64,000 bases of DNA from Sphingopyxis sp. (GTDB lineage Bacteria; Pseudomonadota; Alphaproteobacteria; Sphingomonadales; Sphingomonadaceae), in contig NZ_JAEULM010000021.1 of NCBI RefSeq assembly GCF_016793825.1, forward strand, positions 62,001 through 126,000, read 5' to 3'. A program made the translations under genes and the position numbers. Of this stretch, positions 34,966 through 44,438 are shown piece by piece; position 1 is the first letter of the stretch, and each line of letters starts with the position of its first letter. Under the pieces are notes generated by a model, which did not search any database, was not told where the DNA came from, and worked only from the letters and a program-made list of their open reading frames with translations.

Positions 34966-37900
34966 GCGGGGAGCCCGCGGCCCCTGACCCCGAACCCGGT
35001 TTCGCCGAACTGGTCGCCGCAACCAACTACAGCTTCCTGCGCGGCGCCTCGCACCCGGCCGAGATGGTTGCGCGCGCACTCGACATCGGCCTGACCGGCA
35101 TCGGCATCGCCGACCGCAACAGCGTCGCGGGGGTGGTGCGGGCATGGGCGTTTTTGAAAGAACTGCAGGTCAAGCAGCCCGAAGCTGTTGCGAACTTTCG
35201 GTTGGTGGTCGGCGCAAGGCTCGCTTTCGCCGACGGCACCCCGGACATCGTCGCCTATCCGGTCAACCGTAACGGCTGGGGCCGACTGACGCGCCTGCTT
35301 TCAACGGGCAATTTGCGCGCGCAGAAGGGCGACTGCATTCTCGAACTGGGCGATCTGCTCGATCACTGCGATGACCTTCTTTTGATCGCGATGGAGGGCG
35401 ATGAAACCCTGCTCCATACGCTCAAGCGCGCGCGACCCAAATCGGTGTGGCTGGCAGCGACGATGCCGCAATCGGGTGCCGACGCACGGCGACTGGCCGA
35501 ACTCCAGCGTATATCGGTAACAACGAATATCCCCCTGCTGGCGACCAATGACGCTCTGTATGCGACCGCCGCGCAGCGTCCACTCCACGACATCATCACC
35601 TGCATCCGCGAAGGAACGACGCTCGGAAAGGCCGGCAAGAGGCTTCGTGCCAATGGCGAGCGCTACCTGAAAGCGCCCGCCGAGATGAAGCGGCTTTTCG
35701 GCGGTCATCCCAAGGCAATCGAACAAAGCACGAAGCTGCTCGCCCGCATCCGGTTCGATCTCGAAGACCTGCGCTACGAATATCCGCACGAGCCGGTCCC
35801 GCCGGGCTGGAAACCGTTCAACTATCTCTATCATCTGGTGAAGACCGCAGCGGAGAAACGTTACGGCAAGGATCTCAATCCAAAAGTCCGCACGCTTATC
35901 GGCAACGAACTCCGGCTGATACGGCGGCGAAACTATGTCTATTATTTCCTGACCGTCTACGATCTTGTCCGCTTCGCTCGCGCACAGAAACCGCCGATTC
36001 TCTGTCAGGGGCGCGGGTCGGCGGCCAATTCGATCGTCTGTTTCCTCCTCGGCGTGACCTCGGTCGACCCGATGCAGCACGAATTGCTCTTCTCGCGATT
36101 CATGTCCGCCGAACGCGATGAGCCACCCGACATTGACGTCGATTTCGAACATGAGCGGCGCGAGGAAGTCATCCAGCACATCTATGAACGCTATGGACGG
36201 GAACGCGCCGGGATCGCCGCGACGGTGATCCACTACCGCCCGCGCAGCACGATCCGCGAGGTCGGCAAGGCGCTGGGCCTCAGCGAGGATATCACCGCAC
36301 GGCTTGCCGACACGAGCTGGGGAAGCTGGGGCGACGAGGTGCCCGTCGAGCGGCTCGTCGAGGCGGGGCTTAACCCGCACAATGGCGAGATCGAACGCTT
36401 GCACCGCTTTGTGGGCGAATTGCTCAAGACCCCGCGCCACCTGTCGCAGCATGTCGGCGGATTTGTGCTGACCGAAGGCCGGCTCGACGAACTGGTGCCG
36501 ATCCATAATGCCGCGATGGAGGACCGCACCTTCATCGAATGGGACAAGGACGACATCGATGCACTGGGCCTGATGAAGGTCGACGTGCTCGCGCTCGGCA
36601 TGCTGACCTGCATCCGCAAATGCTACGACCTGATGCGCGAACATGGGCTCGGCGATCACACGCTGGAACTCGACATCGATTGCGACGACGATGCCGTTTA
36701 TAAAATGCTCCAGAAGGGCGACAGCATCGGTGTGTTTCAGGTCGAAAGCCGGGCGCAGATCAACATGCTGCCGCGATTGAAGCCGAAGATATTTTATGAT
36801 CTCGTCGTCCAAGTGGCCATCGTCCGGCCCGGGCCGATCGAGGGCGACATGGTCCATCCCTATCTGCGCCGCCGCAATGGCCAAGAGAAAATCGAGTTCC
36901 CCTCTCCCGCTCCGCCCCACGACCCCGACGAATTGCGCAATGTCCTGAAGAACACTTTCGGCGTTCCCCTGTTTCAGGAGCAGGCCATGAAGCTCGCTAT
37001 GGTCGCCGCCGATTTCTCGCCCGAAGAGGCCAATGGCCTGCGCCGCGCGATGGCGACCTTTCGCAATGTCGGCACGATCGACAATTTCCGCGAGAAGATG
37101 GTCGGCGGCATGGTCGCGCGCGGATATCGGCAGGATTTCGCCGAACGCTGCTTCAAACAGATCGAGGGGTTCGGAAGCTATGGCTTTCCCGAAAGCCATG
37201 CCCAATCCTTCGCCCGGCTGGTCTATGTCTCCTCGTGGATCAAGCACTACCACCCCGCCGTCTTCACCTGCGGCCTCCTCAATTCGCAGCCGATGGGTTT
37301 CTATGCCCCCGCGCAGCTCGTTCGCGATGCCCGCGAGCATGGCGTCGAGGTGCGCACGGTCGATGTGAACTTGAGCCAGTGGGACAACAGCCTCGAACAG
37401 CGCGAGGACGGCAGCCTCGCGCTGCGGCTCGGCTTCCGGCAGGTCGATGGCTTTCGCGAAGAATGGGCAAAGGCGATCGACGCGGCGCGGACGACAGCTT
37501 TCGCTTCGGTCGAAGGACTCGCACGGCGTGCCGGCCTGCCTTCGCGGGCGCTACGCTTGCTTGCCGACGCCGATGCTTGCCGGTCGATGGGGCTCGACCG
37601 GCGGCCGGCGCTGTGGGATGCGCAGCGTGTCCGACAGGGCGTGTTGCCTTTGTTCGGCGCGGCGGAAGCGAACGAACTCGGCGCGGAAGAGGACGCGCGG
37701 CTCCCGCCGACGCCGATGGTGGAACATGTCCTCACCGACTATCAAACGACACGCCTGTCGCTGAAGGGCCATCCGATGGCGTTTCTGCGCGACGAGTTTG
37801 CACGCGAGGGCGTGCTGAGTGCCGCGCAGGTTGCGGCGGCGAAGAACGGATCGATCGTCCGCACCGCCGGCGTGGTACTGATCCGTCAGCGACCGGGCAA

Positions 37901-38252
37901 AGGCAATGCCATCTTCATCACGCTCGAGGACGAGGGCGGGATCGTCAACATCCTGCTGTGGGCACGCCATTTCGAACGCTATCGCCGCGCCGTCATGGCC
38001 TCGCGCCTGATGCTGGCGGAGGGAGAGGTGCAACGGAGCAAGGAAGGCGTGATCCACCTGATGGCGACCCGGATCGTCGATCGGACGACGATGCTCGACA
38101 CGCTGGGCGATGGCCGGCGGTTCGATCCCGAACCGGCACGTGCCGACGAGGTCAAAAACCCGCAGATCCCGCGCGGCCGGCACGATCATGCGCCGGGCCA
38201 TGGTCATCCACGCAATGTCCGCATCCTGCCCAGGTCGCGGGATTTCCACTGA
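34962..38252 (+). CDS. dnaE2: Error-prone DNA polymerase III alpha subunit DnaE2
   Basis: The damage-inducible C-family polymerase, 1096 residues. An N-terminal PHP domain (FAELVAATNYSFLRGASHP) is followed by the palm with the catalytic acids in PDIDVDF (389-395), fingers with QVAIVRPGPIEGDMVHPYL, and a C-terminal OB region (GKGNAIFITLEDEGG). The RR-NYVYYFLTVYDLV and SAANSIVCF segments are typical of DnaE2. ATG 34962 overlaps the imuB stop; the longer open frame upstream belongs to a shadow of imuB. It carries out translesion synthesis with ImuA and ImuB under LexA control. Confidence 0.95.
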   Translation: MSGEPAAPDPEPGFAELVAATNYSFLRGASHPAEMVARALDIGLTGIGIADRNSVAGVVRAWAFLKELQVKQPEAVANFRLVVGARLAFADGTPDIVAYPVNRNGWGRLTRLLSTGNLRAQKGDCILELGDLLDHCDDLLLIAMEGDETLLHTLKRARPKSVWLAATMPQSGADARRLAELQRISVTTNIPLLATNDALYATAAQRPLHDIITCIREGTTLGKAGKRLRANGERYLKAPAEMKRLFGGHPKAIEQSTKLLARIRFDLEDLRYEYPHEPVPPGWKPFNYLYHLVKTAAEKRYGKDLNPKVRTLIGNELRLIRRRNYVYYFLTVYDLVRFARAQKPPILCQGRGSAANSIVCFLLGVTSVDPMQHELLFSRFMSAERDEPPDIDVDFEHERREEVIQHIYERYGRERAGIAATVIHYRPRSTIREVGKALGLSEDITARLADTSWGSWGDEVPVERLVEAGLNPHNGEIERLHRFVGELLKTPRHLSQHVGGFVLTEGRLDELVPIHNAAMEDRTFIEWDKDDIDALGLMKVDVLALGMLTCIRKCYDLMREHGLGDHTLELDIDCDDDAVYKMLQKGDSIGVFQVESRAQINMLPRLKPKIFYDLVVQVAIVRPGPIEGDMVHPYLRRRNGQEKIEFPSPAPPHDPDELRNVLKNTFGVPLFQEQAMKLAMVAADFSPEEANGLRRAMATFRNVGTIDNFREKMVGGMVARGYRQDFAERCFKQIEGFGSYGFPESHAQSFARLVYVSSWIKHYHPAVFTCGLLNSQPMGFYAPAQLVRDAREHGVEVRTVDVNLSQWDNSLEQREDGSLALRLGFRQVDGFREEWAKAIDAARTTAFASVEGLARRAGLPSRALRLLADADACRSMGLDRRPALWDAQRVRQGVLPLFGAAEANELGAEEDARLPPTPMVEHVLTDYQTTRLSLKGHPMAFLRDEFAREGVLSAAQVAAAKNGSIVRTAGVVLIRQRPGKGNAIFITLEDEGGIVNILLWARHFERYRRAVMASRLMLAEGEVQRSKEGVIHLMATRIVDRTTMLDTLGDGRRFDPEPARADEVKNPQIPRGRHDHAPGHGHPRNVRILPRSRDFH

Positions 38253-38300
38253 CCCTGTCGGCCGATGCCGGTGCCGTTCCTGTCCCGTCACGCACGCACA

Positions 38301-38336
38301 AACAAAGATGCCCCGGCTGTGGGGAGCCGGGGCATC
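38301..38336 (-). terminator. Intrinsic terminator of fliC
   Basis: A perfect 12-bp stem (GATGCCCCGGCT / AGCCGGGGCATC, 38307-38318 with 38325-38336) closes a 6-base loop. Read on the minus strand it is followed by TTTGTTTG, a good U-tract, 62 bases after the flagellin stop. It may also stop dnaE2 read-through, but the + strand tail is A-rich and so less suited. Confidence 0.85.
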
Positions 38337-38398
38337 AAATCAGGCCGATAAAGGGACCAACCAAATATAGCCTGAAACTTGTTTGCGACCCTCGGTAT

Positions 38399-39220
38399 TT
38401 AGCCGCGGAGCAGGTTCATCACGCCCTGCGCGCTCTGGTTCGCCTGAGCGAGCATCGCGGTCGATGCCTGCGACAGGATCTGAGCCGCGGCCAGCTTCGT
38501 CGATTCCGCCGAGAAGTCGGTGTCTTCGATGCGCGAGCGCGATTCGTCCAGGTTCGTGACACGGGCCGTCAAATTATCGACAGCCGCGGTCAGGCGGTTC
38601 TGCTGCGCACCCAGGTTGGCGCGTTCGCCGGCGACCGTGGTGATCGCGGTGTCGAGCGTCGCCAGGGCGGCGGTGGCGCCGGCAGCGGTCGCAACCGACA
38701 GAGCGTTGACGCCCAGTGTCGTGGCGGTGAGGCTCGCGACGGTGATGTTCACCTTTTCACCGGTGTTGATGCCGGTCTGGATGTCGAAGCCCGCGGCAAC
38801 GCTACCGTCGAGCAGCTTGTTGCCGTTGAACGTCGTCTGGGTCGTGATGTCGCCGATCTGCGAAATCAGCGCCGTGACTTCCTTCTGCACCAGACCGCGG
38901 TCGGCGTCGCTAAGCGTGCCGGTCGAAGCCTGCATCGCCAGGTCGCGCATGCGAACCAGGATGTCCGAGATGCTGCCTGCGCCGCTGTCAGCGGTCTGAG
39001 CGAGCGAAATGCCGTCGTTGGCATTGCGGATCGCCTGCGTGAAACCGCGCGAAGCAGCCTGCATGCGGGTCGCGACGGCGAGGCCGGCAGCGTCGTCCTT
39101 GGCGCTGTTGATGCGCTTGCCGCTCGACAGGCGCTCCATCGCCTGCGCCTGATTGCGTTCGGCAACACGCGAGCTGTTCTGGGCGCGGAGGGCGCTCACA
39201 TTGGTGTTGATGACAGTCAT
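38399..39220 (-). CDS. fliC: Flagellin
   Basis: The filament subunit, 273 residues, consisting of the conserved D0/D1 helices only. The N-terminal part [12 protein letters not shown] to [19 protein letters not shown] and the C-terminal [14 protein letters not shown] with [17 protein letters not shown] are canonical. The middle is short (about 60 residues of Ala/Thr-rich strand), so surface domains D2/D3 are nearly absent. AAAGGAA lies before the ATG. It is a monocistronic leftward gene with its own sigma-28-like promoter and a strong terminator. Only one flagellin gene is in the window. Confidence 0.97.
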   Translation of the reverse strand: MTVINTNVSALRAQNSSRVAERNQAQAMERLSSGKRINSAKDDAAGLAVATRMQAASRGFTQAIRNANDGISLAQTADSGAGSISDILVRMRDLAMQASTGTLSDADRGLVQKEVTALISQIGDITTQTTFNGNKLLDGSVAAGFDIQTGINTGEKVNITVASLTATTLGVNALSVATAAGATAALATLDTAITTVAGERANLGAQQNRLTAAVDNLTARVTNLDESRSRIEDTDFSAESTKLAAAQILSQASTAMLAQANQSAQGVMNLLRG

Positions 39221-39286
39221 GTTGTTCCTTTCCGGCCTCGATGGCCATTCCCGTGATGTGAGGGCTCGAGAGCGGTCACGGATGCA

Positions 39287-39313
39287 GTAACGGCGGCGCG
39301 GCGCGGGGTTTAA
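39287..39313 (-). promoter_or_regulatory. Sigma-28-like promoter of fliC (TTAA-N15-GCCGTTAC)
   Basis: On the minus strand, TTAA (39310-39313), 15 bases, then GCCGTTAC (39287-39294), about 65 bases upstream of the fliC ATG. It matches the classic FliA promoter in spacing and in six of eight -10 bases, and it shares CCGTTA with the fliD and motA sites. Confidence 0.6.
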
Positions 39314-39398
39314 GTCGGCGCGTCAAAAAAATGCCGAAAGCGGCGTTAATCCTCGACGGCAACCACTCATTCCCTTGAAAAAGCGCCAATAAGAATTT

Positions 39399-39414
39399 TG
39401 GCACGCGCTTTGCA
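39399..39414 (+). promoter_or_regulatory. Sigma-54 promoter of the fliE operon (TGGCAC-N5-TTGCA)
   Basis: TGGCAC-GCGCT-TTGCA is a perfect consensus -24/-12 element with GG and GC separated by 10 bases, 53 bases before the fliE ATG. It needs an enhancer-binding activator, and a candidate is encoded at 53267-54334. Confidence 0.9.
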
Positions 39415-39466
39415 TTACTCTTTGGGCGTGCGGTCGACCGTGGCGCACCAGGACGGATGAGAGCTT

Positions 39467-39820
39467 ATGAGCACGATTGACCCGAGCCGGCTGTTGCAGA
39501 TGCGCAGCACGATTCTCAATCAGAACCAGGCGCTGCAACGCGCCGCGGGACGCGGTGCGGCGGGCGGCCTCGACGGCGGCGTGGACGGCGCCGGCGGCAC
39601 CCCCGATTTCGGCGCGGCGATCAGCAACGCGCTGCAACAGGTCAACGCCCAGCAGTCGAAGGCCAGTGAGCTCAGCGAAGCCTATGAGCGCGGGGACACG
39701 CACGACATCGTCAGCGTGATGATCGAACGGCAGAAAGCCTCGCTCGGTTTCGAAACGACGCTTCAAGTCCGCAACAAGCTGCTCTCCGCGTATCGCGACA
39801 TCATGAACATGCCGGTGTAA
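39467..39820 (+). CDS. fliE: Flagellar hook-basal body adaptor FliE
   Basis: FliE joins the MS ring to the rod and is exported through the flagellar type III apparatus. The 117-residue protein has a Gly-rich variable N-terminus and the conserved helical C-terminal half: ERGDTHDIVSVMIERQKASL, FETTLQVRNKLLSAYRDIM and the final MNMPV. It is the first gene of a fifteen-gene fli operon (fliE to flhB) with a sigma-54 promoter directly upstream, and it ends three bases before fliF. The start at 39467 is supported by a GAGAG-like purine stretch and by the family N-terminus. Confidence 0.95.
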   Translation: MSTIDPSRLLQMRSTILNQNQALQRAAGRGAAGGLDGGVDGAGGTPDFGAAISNALQQVNAQQSKASELSEAYERGDTHDIVSVMIERQKASLGFETTLQVRNKLLSAYRDIMNMPV

Positions 39821-39823
39821 TCC

Positions 39824-41482
39824 ATGGCCGAAACCCATATCCTGACCCCCGTCGACGACACCAACCGCCTGCCGGTCCCCGGCATGGCGGGGCGCTTTGC
39901 GCCGGTGCAACAGTTCGTCCGCCAGCCCGCCATCCAGCGCGCGCTGCCGATGATCGCAACCACCACCGCGATCGGCATCGCCGCACTGGCCTATTTCATG
40001 ACGACCGCGGCACCGCAGGCTCCGTTGTTCGCCGGCCTCGACGACAGCGACAAGGCGGCGGTCGCCGATGCGCTTCAGTCGCAGGGAATCGCGCACACCA
40101 TCGACCCGACGACCGGTGCGCTGACCGTCGATGCCGACAAGCTCTATCAGGCGCGCATCGCGCTCGCCGGCCAGGGCCTTCCCAAAGCCCAACCGAGCGG
40201 CGACAGCCTGATCGCCTCGCTTCCGATGGGGTCGAGCCGGGCGATCGAAGGCGAAACGCTCCGCTCGGCGCGGGAGGCCGACCTGTCGCGGACGATCGAG
40301 ACGATCGATGCGGTCAAGGTCGCGCGCGTCCATATCGCAGCGGCCGAGCCCAGCCTTTTCGTTCGCGAGGACAAGCCCGCGACGGCTTCGGTCATGCTGA
40401 CACTTCAGAACGGCCGCAGCCTGTCCGACGGCCAGGTACAGGCGATCCGTTTCCTCGTCGCGTCCTCGGTCCCCGGCATGAATGCCGACGAGGTTCAGGT
40501 GATCGACCAGCGCGGCTCGCTGCTCAGCGACGGCGTGTCGAATGCCGACATGAAATCCTTCCAGCTCCAGACGCAGATGGAAGAACGCTTCCGCCGCGCG
40601 CTGGACACGCTGCTCGGGCCGATGCTCGGGGCCGGCAACTATAGCGTCGAGGTCCACGCCGACGTCGACATGTCCGAAAGCCAGGCCACGCGCGAGAGTT
40701 TCCCCAAGGACGACCGCGCGCTGACCAACGAACAGGTCACCCGCACCGTCAGCGGCGAAGGCAATGCCCCCGCCGTCGGCATCCCCGGCGCGCTGTCGAA
40801 CCAGCCGCCGCAGGCGTCGACCGTCACCAATACCGCGCCCCTCCCCTCGGCACCCGGCGCGCCGCCGGCAACGCAGACGAACAGCAACGAAAACGCGACC
40901 CGCGCCTATGAGGTCGGTCGCGAAATCTCTGTCACCCATCAGCCGCAGGGTCAGCTTCGCCGCGTTTCGGTCGCGGTCGCGCTCAATCAGGGCAAGAAGG
41001 CGCTGACGCAGGCCGACATCGCCAAGATCGACGCGCTGGTAAAAGGCGCCGTCGGCTATGATGCGACGCGCGGCGATCAGGTGGCGATCAGTCAGCGCCC
41101 CTTCGCCAAGGTCGAAGATGCCGCACCGGCCTTTTACGACGCCCCGTGGTTCATGCCGCTCATCAAACAGATCGGCGCCGTCCTCGCCGCCATCCTTGCC
41201 TTCTTCTTCATCGGCCGCCCGATGATCAAGGCCGCAAAGCAGCGCAGCGCCCAGCGCGCCGAACGCGACGCCAAGATCGAGGAGAGCCTGCTCGCGGTCG
41301 CCGACAATCAGGCGGCGCTCGCAGCCCCCCGCGGCGCCAACCGCGAGATCACGCTTGAAATGATCGAGGCGGCGCCAAGCTATGAGGCGCGCGCCAACCT
41401 CGTTCGCGCTTTCGTGCGCCAGGACTCGGCCCGCGCTGCCCTTGTCGTCCGCCAGTTGATGCAGGAGGGCGCACGTGGCTGA
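39824..41482 (+). CDS. fliF: Flagellar MS-ring protein FliF
   Basis: The inner-membrane ring protein on which the motor is built, 552 residues. The first transmembrane helix lies near residues 42-62, the periplasmic ring-building repeats contain DKLYQARIALAGQGLPK and VKVARVHIAAAEPSLF, and the second transmembrane helix is near residues 440-460. The cytoplasmic tail (EMIEAAPSYEARANLVRAF) binds FliG. The gene overlaps fliG by eight bases, so ring and rotor proteins are coupled. Length is typical for alphaproteobacteria. Confidence 0.97.
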   Translation: MAETHILTPVDDTNRLPVPGMAGRFAPVQQFVRQPAIQRALPMIATTTAIGIAALAYFMTTAAPQAPLFAGLDDSDKAAVADALQSQGIAHTIDPTTGALTVDADKLYQARIALAGQGLPKAQPSGDSLIASLPMGSSRAIEGETLRSAREADLSRTIETIDAVKVARVHIAAAEPSLFVREDKPATASVMLTLQNGRSLSDGQVQAIRFLVASSVPGMNADEVQVIDQRGSLLSDGVSNADMKSFQLQTQMEERFRRALDTLLGPMLGAGNYSVEVHADVDMSESQATRESFPKDDRALTNEQVTRTVSGEGNAPAVGIPGALSNQPPQASTVTNTAPLPSAPGAPPATQTNSNENATRAYEVGREISVTHQPQGQLRRVSVAVALNQGKKALTQADIAKIDALVKGAVGYDATRGDQVAISQRPFAKVEDAAPAFYDAPWFMPLIKQIGAVLAAILAFFFIGRPMIKAAKQRSAQRAERDAKIEESLLAVADNQAALAAPRGANREITLEMIEAAPSYEARANLVRAFVRQDSARAALVVRQLMQEGARG

Positions 41483-42518
41483 CGACCTCGACATGGAAAT
41501 GGACGTCGAAACCCCGCGCGCGAAGCCGCCTCTGGGAGGCTCGTCGGCCGCCGCCATTCTGCTGATGCTGCTGGAAGAAGAAGAAGCGGCAACGATCCTG
41601 AAGCATCTCGATGCCGATGAAGTGCGCCAGCTCGCCAAGTCGATGTTCGAAAGCGCGAACGCGAGCGAGGGGCAGATCGACCAGGCGCTCGACCAGTTCG
41701 TGACCCAGAGCCGCGGCGTCAGCGCCCTCGCGGTCGGGGCCGACATGCGCATCCGCACCGTGATCAATCAGGCGGTCGGCAATGTCCGCGCCGACAATAT
41801 TCTGGCCGCCGTTGCACCGCAGTCGAGCGCCGCGTCGCTCGAGATGCTGCGCTGGATGGATGTCGATGCGATCAGCGCGCTGCTCGCAAACGAGCATCCG
41901 CAGGTCGGCGCCCTGATCCTGTCGGTCCTCGTTCCCGACGTCGCGGCGCGCGCGATCGAGACGCTCGACGAAATCCTGCAGGCCGAACTGGTACTGCGCG
42001 CAGCGCAGCTCTCGTCCGTCCCCGCCGCCGCGATCGAAGACCTGGAAGCCGTCCTCGCCTCCGCCAATGTCGGCGGCCAGCGGGTCGCCAAACAACCGAT
42101 CGGTGGCCCCGGCGACGTCGCGAAGATCATGAAGAAGATGCCGAAGCAGCTTAGCGAACGCACCATCCGGGCACTCAAGAAGCAGGACAAGCTTCTCGCC
42201 CAGATCATCGAGGAAGAGATGTTCATCTTCGAAAATCTGCGCGATCTCGACGCCAAGAGCCTCGGCACCGTCCTGCGCAGCGTCGACGCCGCGCAACTCG
42301 CGATCGCGCTCAAGGGCACCGACGAAGACATGGTCGACCGTTGCCTTGCCACCATGTCGAAGCGTGCGTCGGAAACGATCCGCGACGAGATGGCCGAAAT
42401 GACGATGGTCAAGCGCGTCGATGTCGACGAAGCGCAGAAGGCGATCATGCAGGTCGTGCGCCAGATGGCGTCGTCGGGCGAAATCATGATCGCGGGCGCG
42501 GGCGACGACTATGTCTGA
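41475..42518 (+). CDS. fliG: Flagellar motor switch protein FliG
   Basis: The rotor subunit that meets MotA and the switch complex, 347 residues. The N-terminal FliF-binding domain has GSSAAAILLMLLEEEEAATILKHL (shown in part), the middle armadillo part NEHPQVGALIL, and the C-terminal torque helix LAQIIEEEMFIFENLRDLD with DMVDRCLATMSKRAS. The protein ends EIMIAGAGDDYV, like other FliG. The start is GTG inside fliF, and the stop overlaps fliH. No length anomaly. Confidence 0.97.
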   Translation: MADDLDMEMDVETPRAKPPLGGSSAAAILLMLLEEEEAATILKHLDADEVRQLAKSMFESANASEGQIDQALDQFVTQSRGVSALAVGADMRIRTVINQAVGNVRADNILAAVAPQSSAASLEMLRWMDVDAISALLANEHPQVGALILSVLVPDVAARAIETLDEILQAELVLRAAQLSSVPAAAIEDLEAVLASANVGGQRVAKQPIGGPGDVAKIMKKMPKQLSERTIRALKKQDKLLAQIIEEEMFIFENLRDLDAKSLGTVLRSVDAAQLAIALKGTDEDMVDRCLATMSKRASETIRDEMAEMTMVKRVDVDEAQKAIMQVVRQMASSGEIMIAGAGDDYV

Positions 42519-43110
42519 TCACGCCGCCGAACGGACCGTCATCTCGCTTGCCCATGCGATGGCGCAGGGCCGCGGTTTTCGTCCGCTGCACTTCGACGGC
42601 ATGGCCGCGCCGCAGGTGGCGGCCGCCGATACGGCGTTCGAGTCCGAGGCTGCCGACGATCCCTTTGCCCTCGGCCTTGCCGAGGGTCAGCGCCTCGCCG
42701 AGGCCGCCTTTGCCGTCGAGCGCCAGCGGTTGCTTGCGCTGGCCGCGAGCGCCGAGGTCCTTCAGGACGAACCGAGCGAGGAGCTTGCCCAGCTGATCGC
42801 CGAAACGGTCGAGCGGCTCGTTCGCCAGATCGTCGACAACGCCGCGATCGACGCCGATTGGCTCCGGGCGCAGGCCGAAGCCGCGGCGGCGATGGTCGCC
42901 GAGGCCGACAAGGCACGCACGCTGTGGGTGCACCCCGCCGACGCCGTACTGCTTATGGATTCCCCTATTGCCCTGCCCATCGAAGCCGATCCGTCGATGA
43001 CGCGCGGCACCGTGCGGATCGAAACCTCGGCTGGCTGGATCGAACATGGCCGCGCCGTCTATCTGAATGAACTGCGCGCCGCGCTGGGCATCGAAGGCGT
43101 TGCCGCATGA
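42511..43110 (+). CDS. fliH: Flagellar export ATPase regulator FliH
   Basis: FliH forms a complex with the FliI ATPase and links it to the motor's C-ring. The 199-residue product is predicted mainly helical, with an acidic Ala/Glu-rich middle (about residues 45-120) and a C-terminal VWHPADA-like segment (LWVHPADAVLLMD) plus GWIEHGRAVYLNELRAALG at the end, as in FliH and type III secretion stators. Similarity is low as usual, so position between fliG and fliI carries much of the call. Overlaps of eight and four bases with the neighbours imply coupling. Confidence 0.88.
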   Translation: MSDHAAERTVISLAHAMAQGRGFRPLHFDGMAAPQVAAADTAFESEAADDPFALGLAEGQRLAEAAFAVERQRLLALAASAEVLQDEPSEELAQLIAETVERLVRQIVDNAAIDADWLRAQAEAAAAMVAEADKARTLWVHPADAVLLMDSPIALPIEADPSMTRGTVRIETSAGWIEHGRAVYLNELRAALGIEGVAA

Positions 43111-44438
43111 CGCGCCGCCTCGCCCTGTCCGCGCAGCAACTGCTCGCGCCGGTCGATCTTGGCGATGCGTCGCCACGCCGGATCGGCACGCTCGTCGCGC
43201 ACGAGGGGATCATGCTCGAAGTATCGGGTTTCCCGCAGCCGCTCGGCAGCAACGTTCGCATCAAGTCGGCGAACAACGACTATGTCTATGGCGAGGTCGT
43301 CGGCTTCCGCGGCCATCGCAGCCTGGTGCTTCCCTTCGATACCAACATGCCGCTCGTCACCGGCGCGCCGGTCGAGCCGCACGGCGCGAGTTCGATGGTT
43401 CCCGTCGGCAAGGCGCTGCTCGGCCGCATCATCGATGCGCAGGGCAATCCGCTCGACGGCCGCCCCGCTGTCACGTCCCAGTTCCAGTGGCCGCTCGCCG
43501 GTCGCAAGGTCAATCCGCTCCGCCGCGGTCGCGTCACCCGGCCGCTGAACATGGGCGTCCGCGCCATCAACGGCCTCCTCACCGTCGGCGAAGGTCAGCG
43601 CGTCGCGATCATTGCGGGCTCGGGCGTCGGCAAATCGGTGCTGATGGGACAGATGATCGCCGGCACCGAATGCGACGTGATCGTCGTCGGCCTGATCGGC
43701 GAGCGCAGCCGCGAAGTCAGCGACTTCGTCGAAACCAAGCTGCCTCCGGCCGTCCGCAAGAAGGCCGTCGTGGTTGCGGTTCCCGCCGACCATCCCCCGT
43801 TGCTGCGCCTGCGCGCGGCGATGCGCGCGACGGCAATCGCCGAAGCCTTCCGCGCCGACGGCAAGAAAGTCCTGCTCCTGATCGACAGCCTGACCCGCGT
43901 CGCGCACGCACAGCGCGAGATCGGGCTGACGCTGGGCGAACCGCCGACGATGAAGGGCTATCCTCCGTCGGTGTTCGCGCTGATCCCCGCGCTCGTCGAG
44001 CGGGCCGGCAACGACAATGCGACCGGTGGATCGATCACGGCGCTTTACACCGTTCTGGCCGACGGGGGCGACATCGACGACCCCGTCGTCGATAGCGCCC
44101 GCGCGATCGTCGATGGCCATATCATCCTGTCGCGCACCCTTGCCGAACAAGGGGTTTATCCCGCGATCGACATCGCCCGTTCGCTATCGCGCACGATGGT
44201 CGATTCGGTCGATTCCGACCATGCCGCCGCCGCCGCGCGTTTCCGCCAGCTCTGGTCGGCGTATGAAGAGAATCGCGACCTGATGTTGATGGGCGCTTAT
44301 GTCGCCGGCGCCGATCCGGTGCTCGACGAAGCGATCGCACTGCGCGCCCACCAGCTTGCCTTCGTCTCGCAGCCCGCCGCTGCGCAGGTCGATTTCGAAC
44401 GCTCCCGCCAAGCCCTGATTGAAGGATATTCCGCATGA
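43107..44438 (+). CDS. fliI: Flagellum-specific ATP synthase FliI
   Basis: The ATPase that drives unfolding and export of flagellar parts, related to F1-beta. In 443 residues, Walker A is GSGVGKS at 171-177, the Walker B region is VLLLIDSLTRVAHAQREIG, and the catalytic Glu falls in GLIGERSREV. The N-terminal MS-ring-facing domain contains GFRGHRSLVLPFD. The start overlaps the fliH stop and the stop overlaps fliJ (both ATGA). Nothing unusual in motif or length. Confidence 0.97.
   Translation: MTRRLALSAQQLLAPVDLGDASPRRIGTLVAHEGIMLEVSGFPQPLGSNVRIKSANNDYVYGEVVGFRGHRSLVLPFDTNMPLVTGAPVEPHGASSMVPVGKALLGRIIDAQGNPLDGRPAVTSQFQWPLAGRKVNPLRRGRVTRPLNMGVRAINGLLTVGEGQRVAIIAGSGVGKSVLMGQMIAGTECDVIVVGLIGERSREVSDFVETKLPPAVRKKAVVVAVPADHPPLLRLRAAMRATAIAEAFRADGKKVLLLIDSLTRVAHAQREIGLTLGEPPTMKGYPPSVFALIPALVERAGNDNATGGSITALYTVLADGGDIDDPVVDSARAIVDGHIILSRTLAEQGVYPAIDIARSLSRTMVDSVDSDHAAAAARFRQLWSAYEENRDLMLMGAYVAGADPVLDEAIALRAHQLAFVSQPAAAQVDFERSRQALIEGYSA

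Noticed and set aside
35265-35300. GCCGTTAC on the minus strand resembling a sigma-28 -10
   Set aside because: Inside dnaE2, with no TAAA-like box 15 bases upstream and no gene start downstream.
35301-37340. Antisense open frame over dnaE2
   Set aside because: Opposite a polymerase with intact catalytic motifs; no independent coding evidence.
39323-41767. Antisense open frame of about 800 codons over fliE-fliF
   Set aside because: It would cover the sigma-54 promoter and two firmly identified flagellar genes, and its composition is that of a shadow frame.
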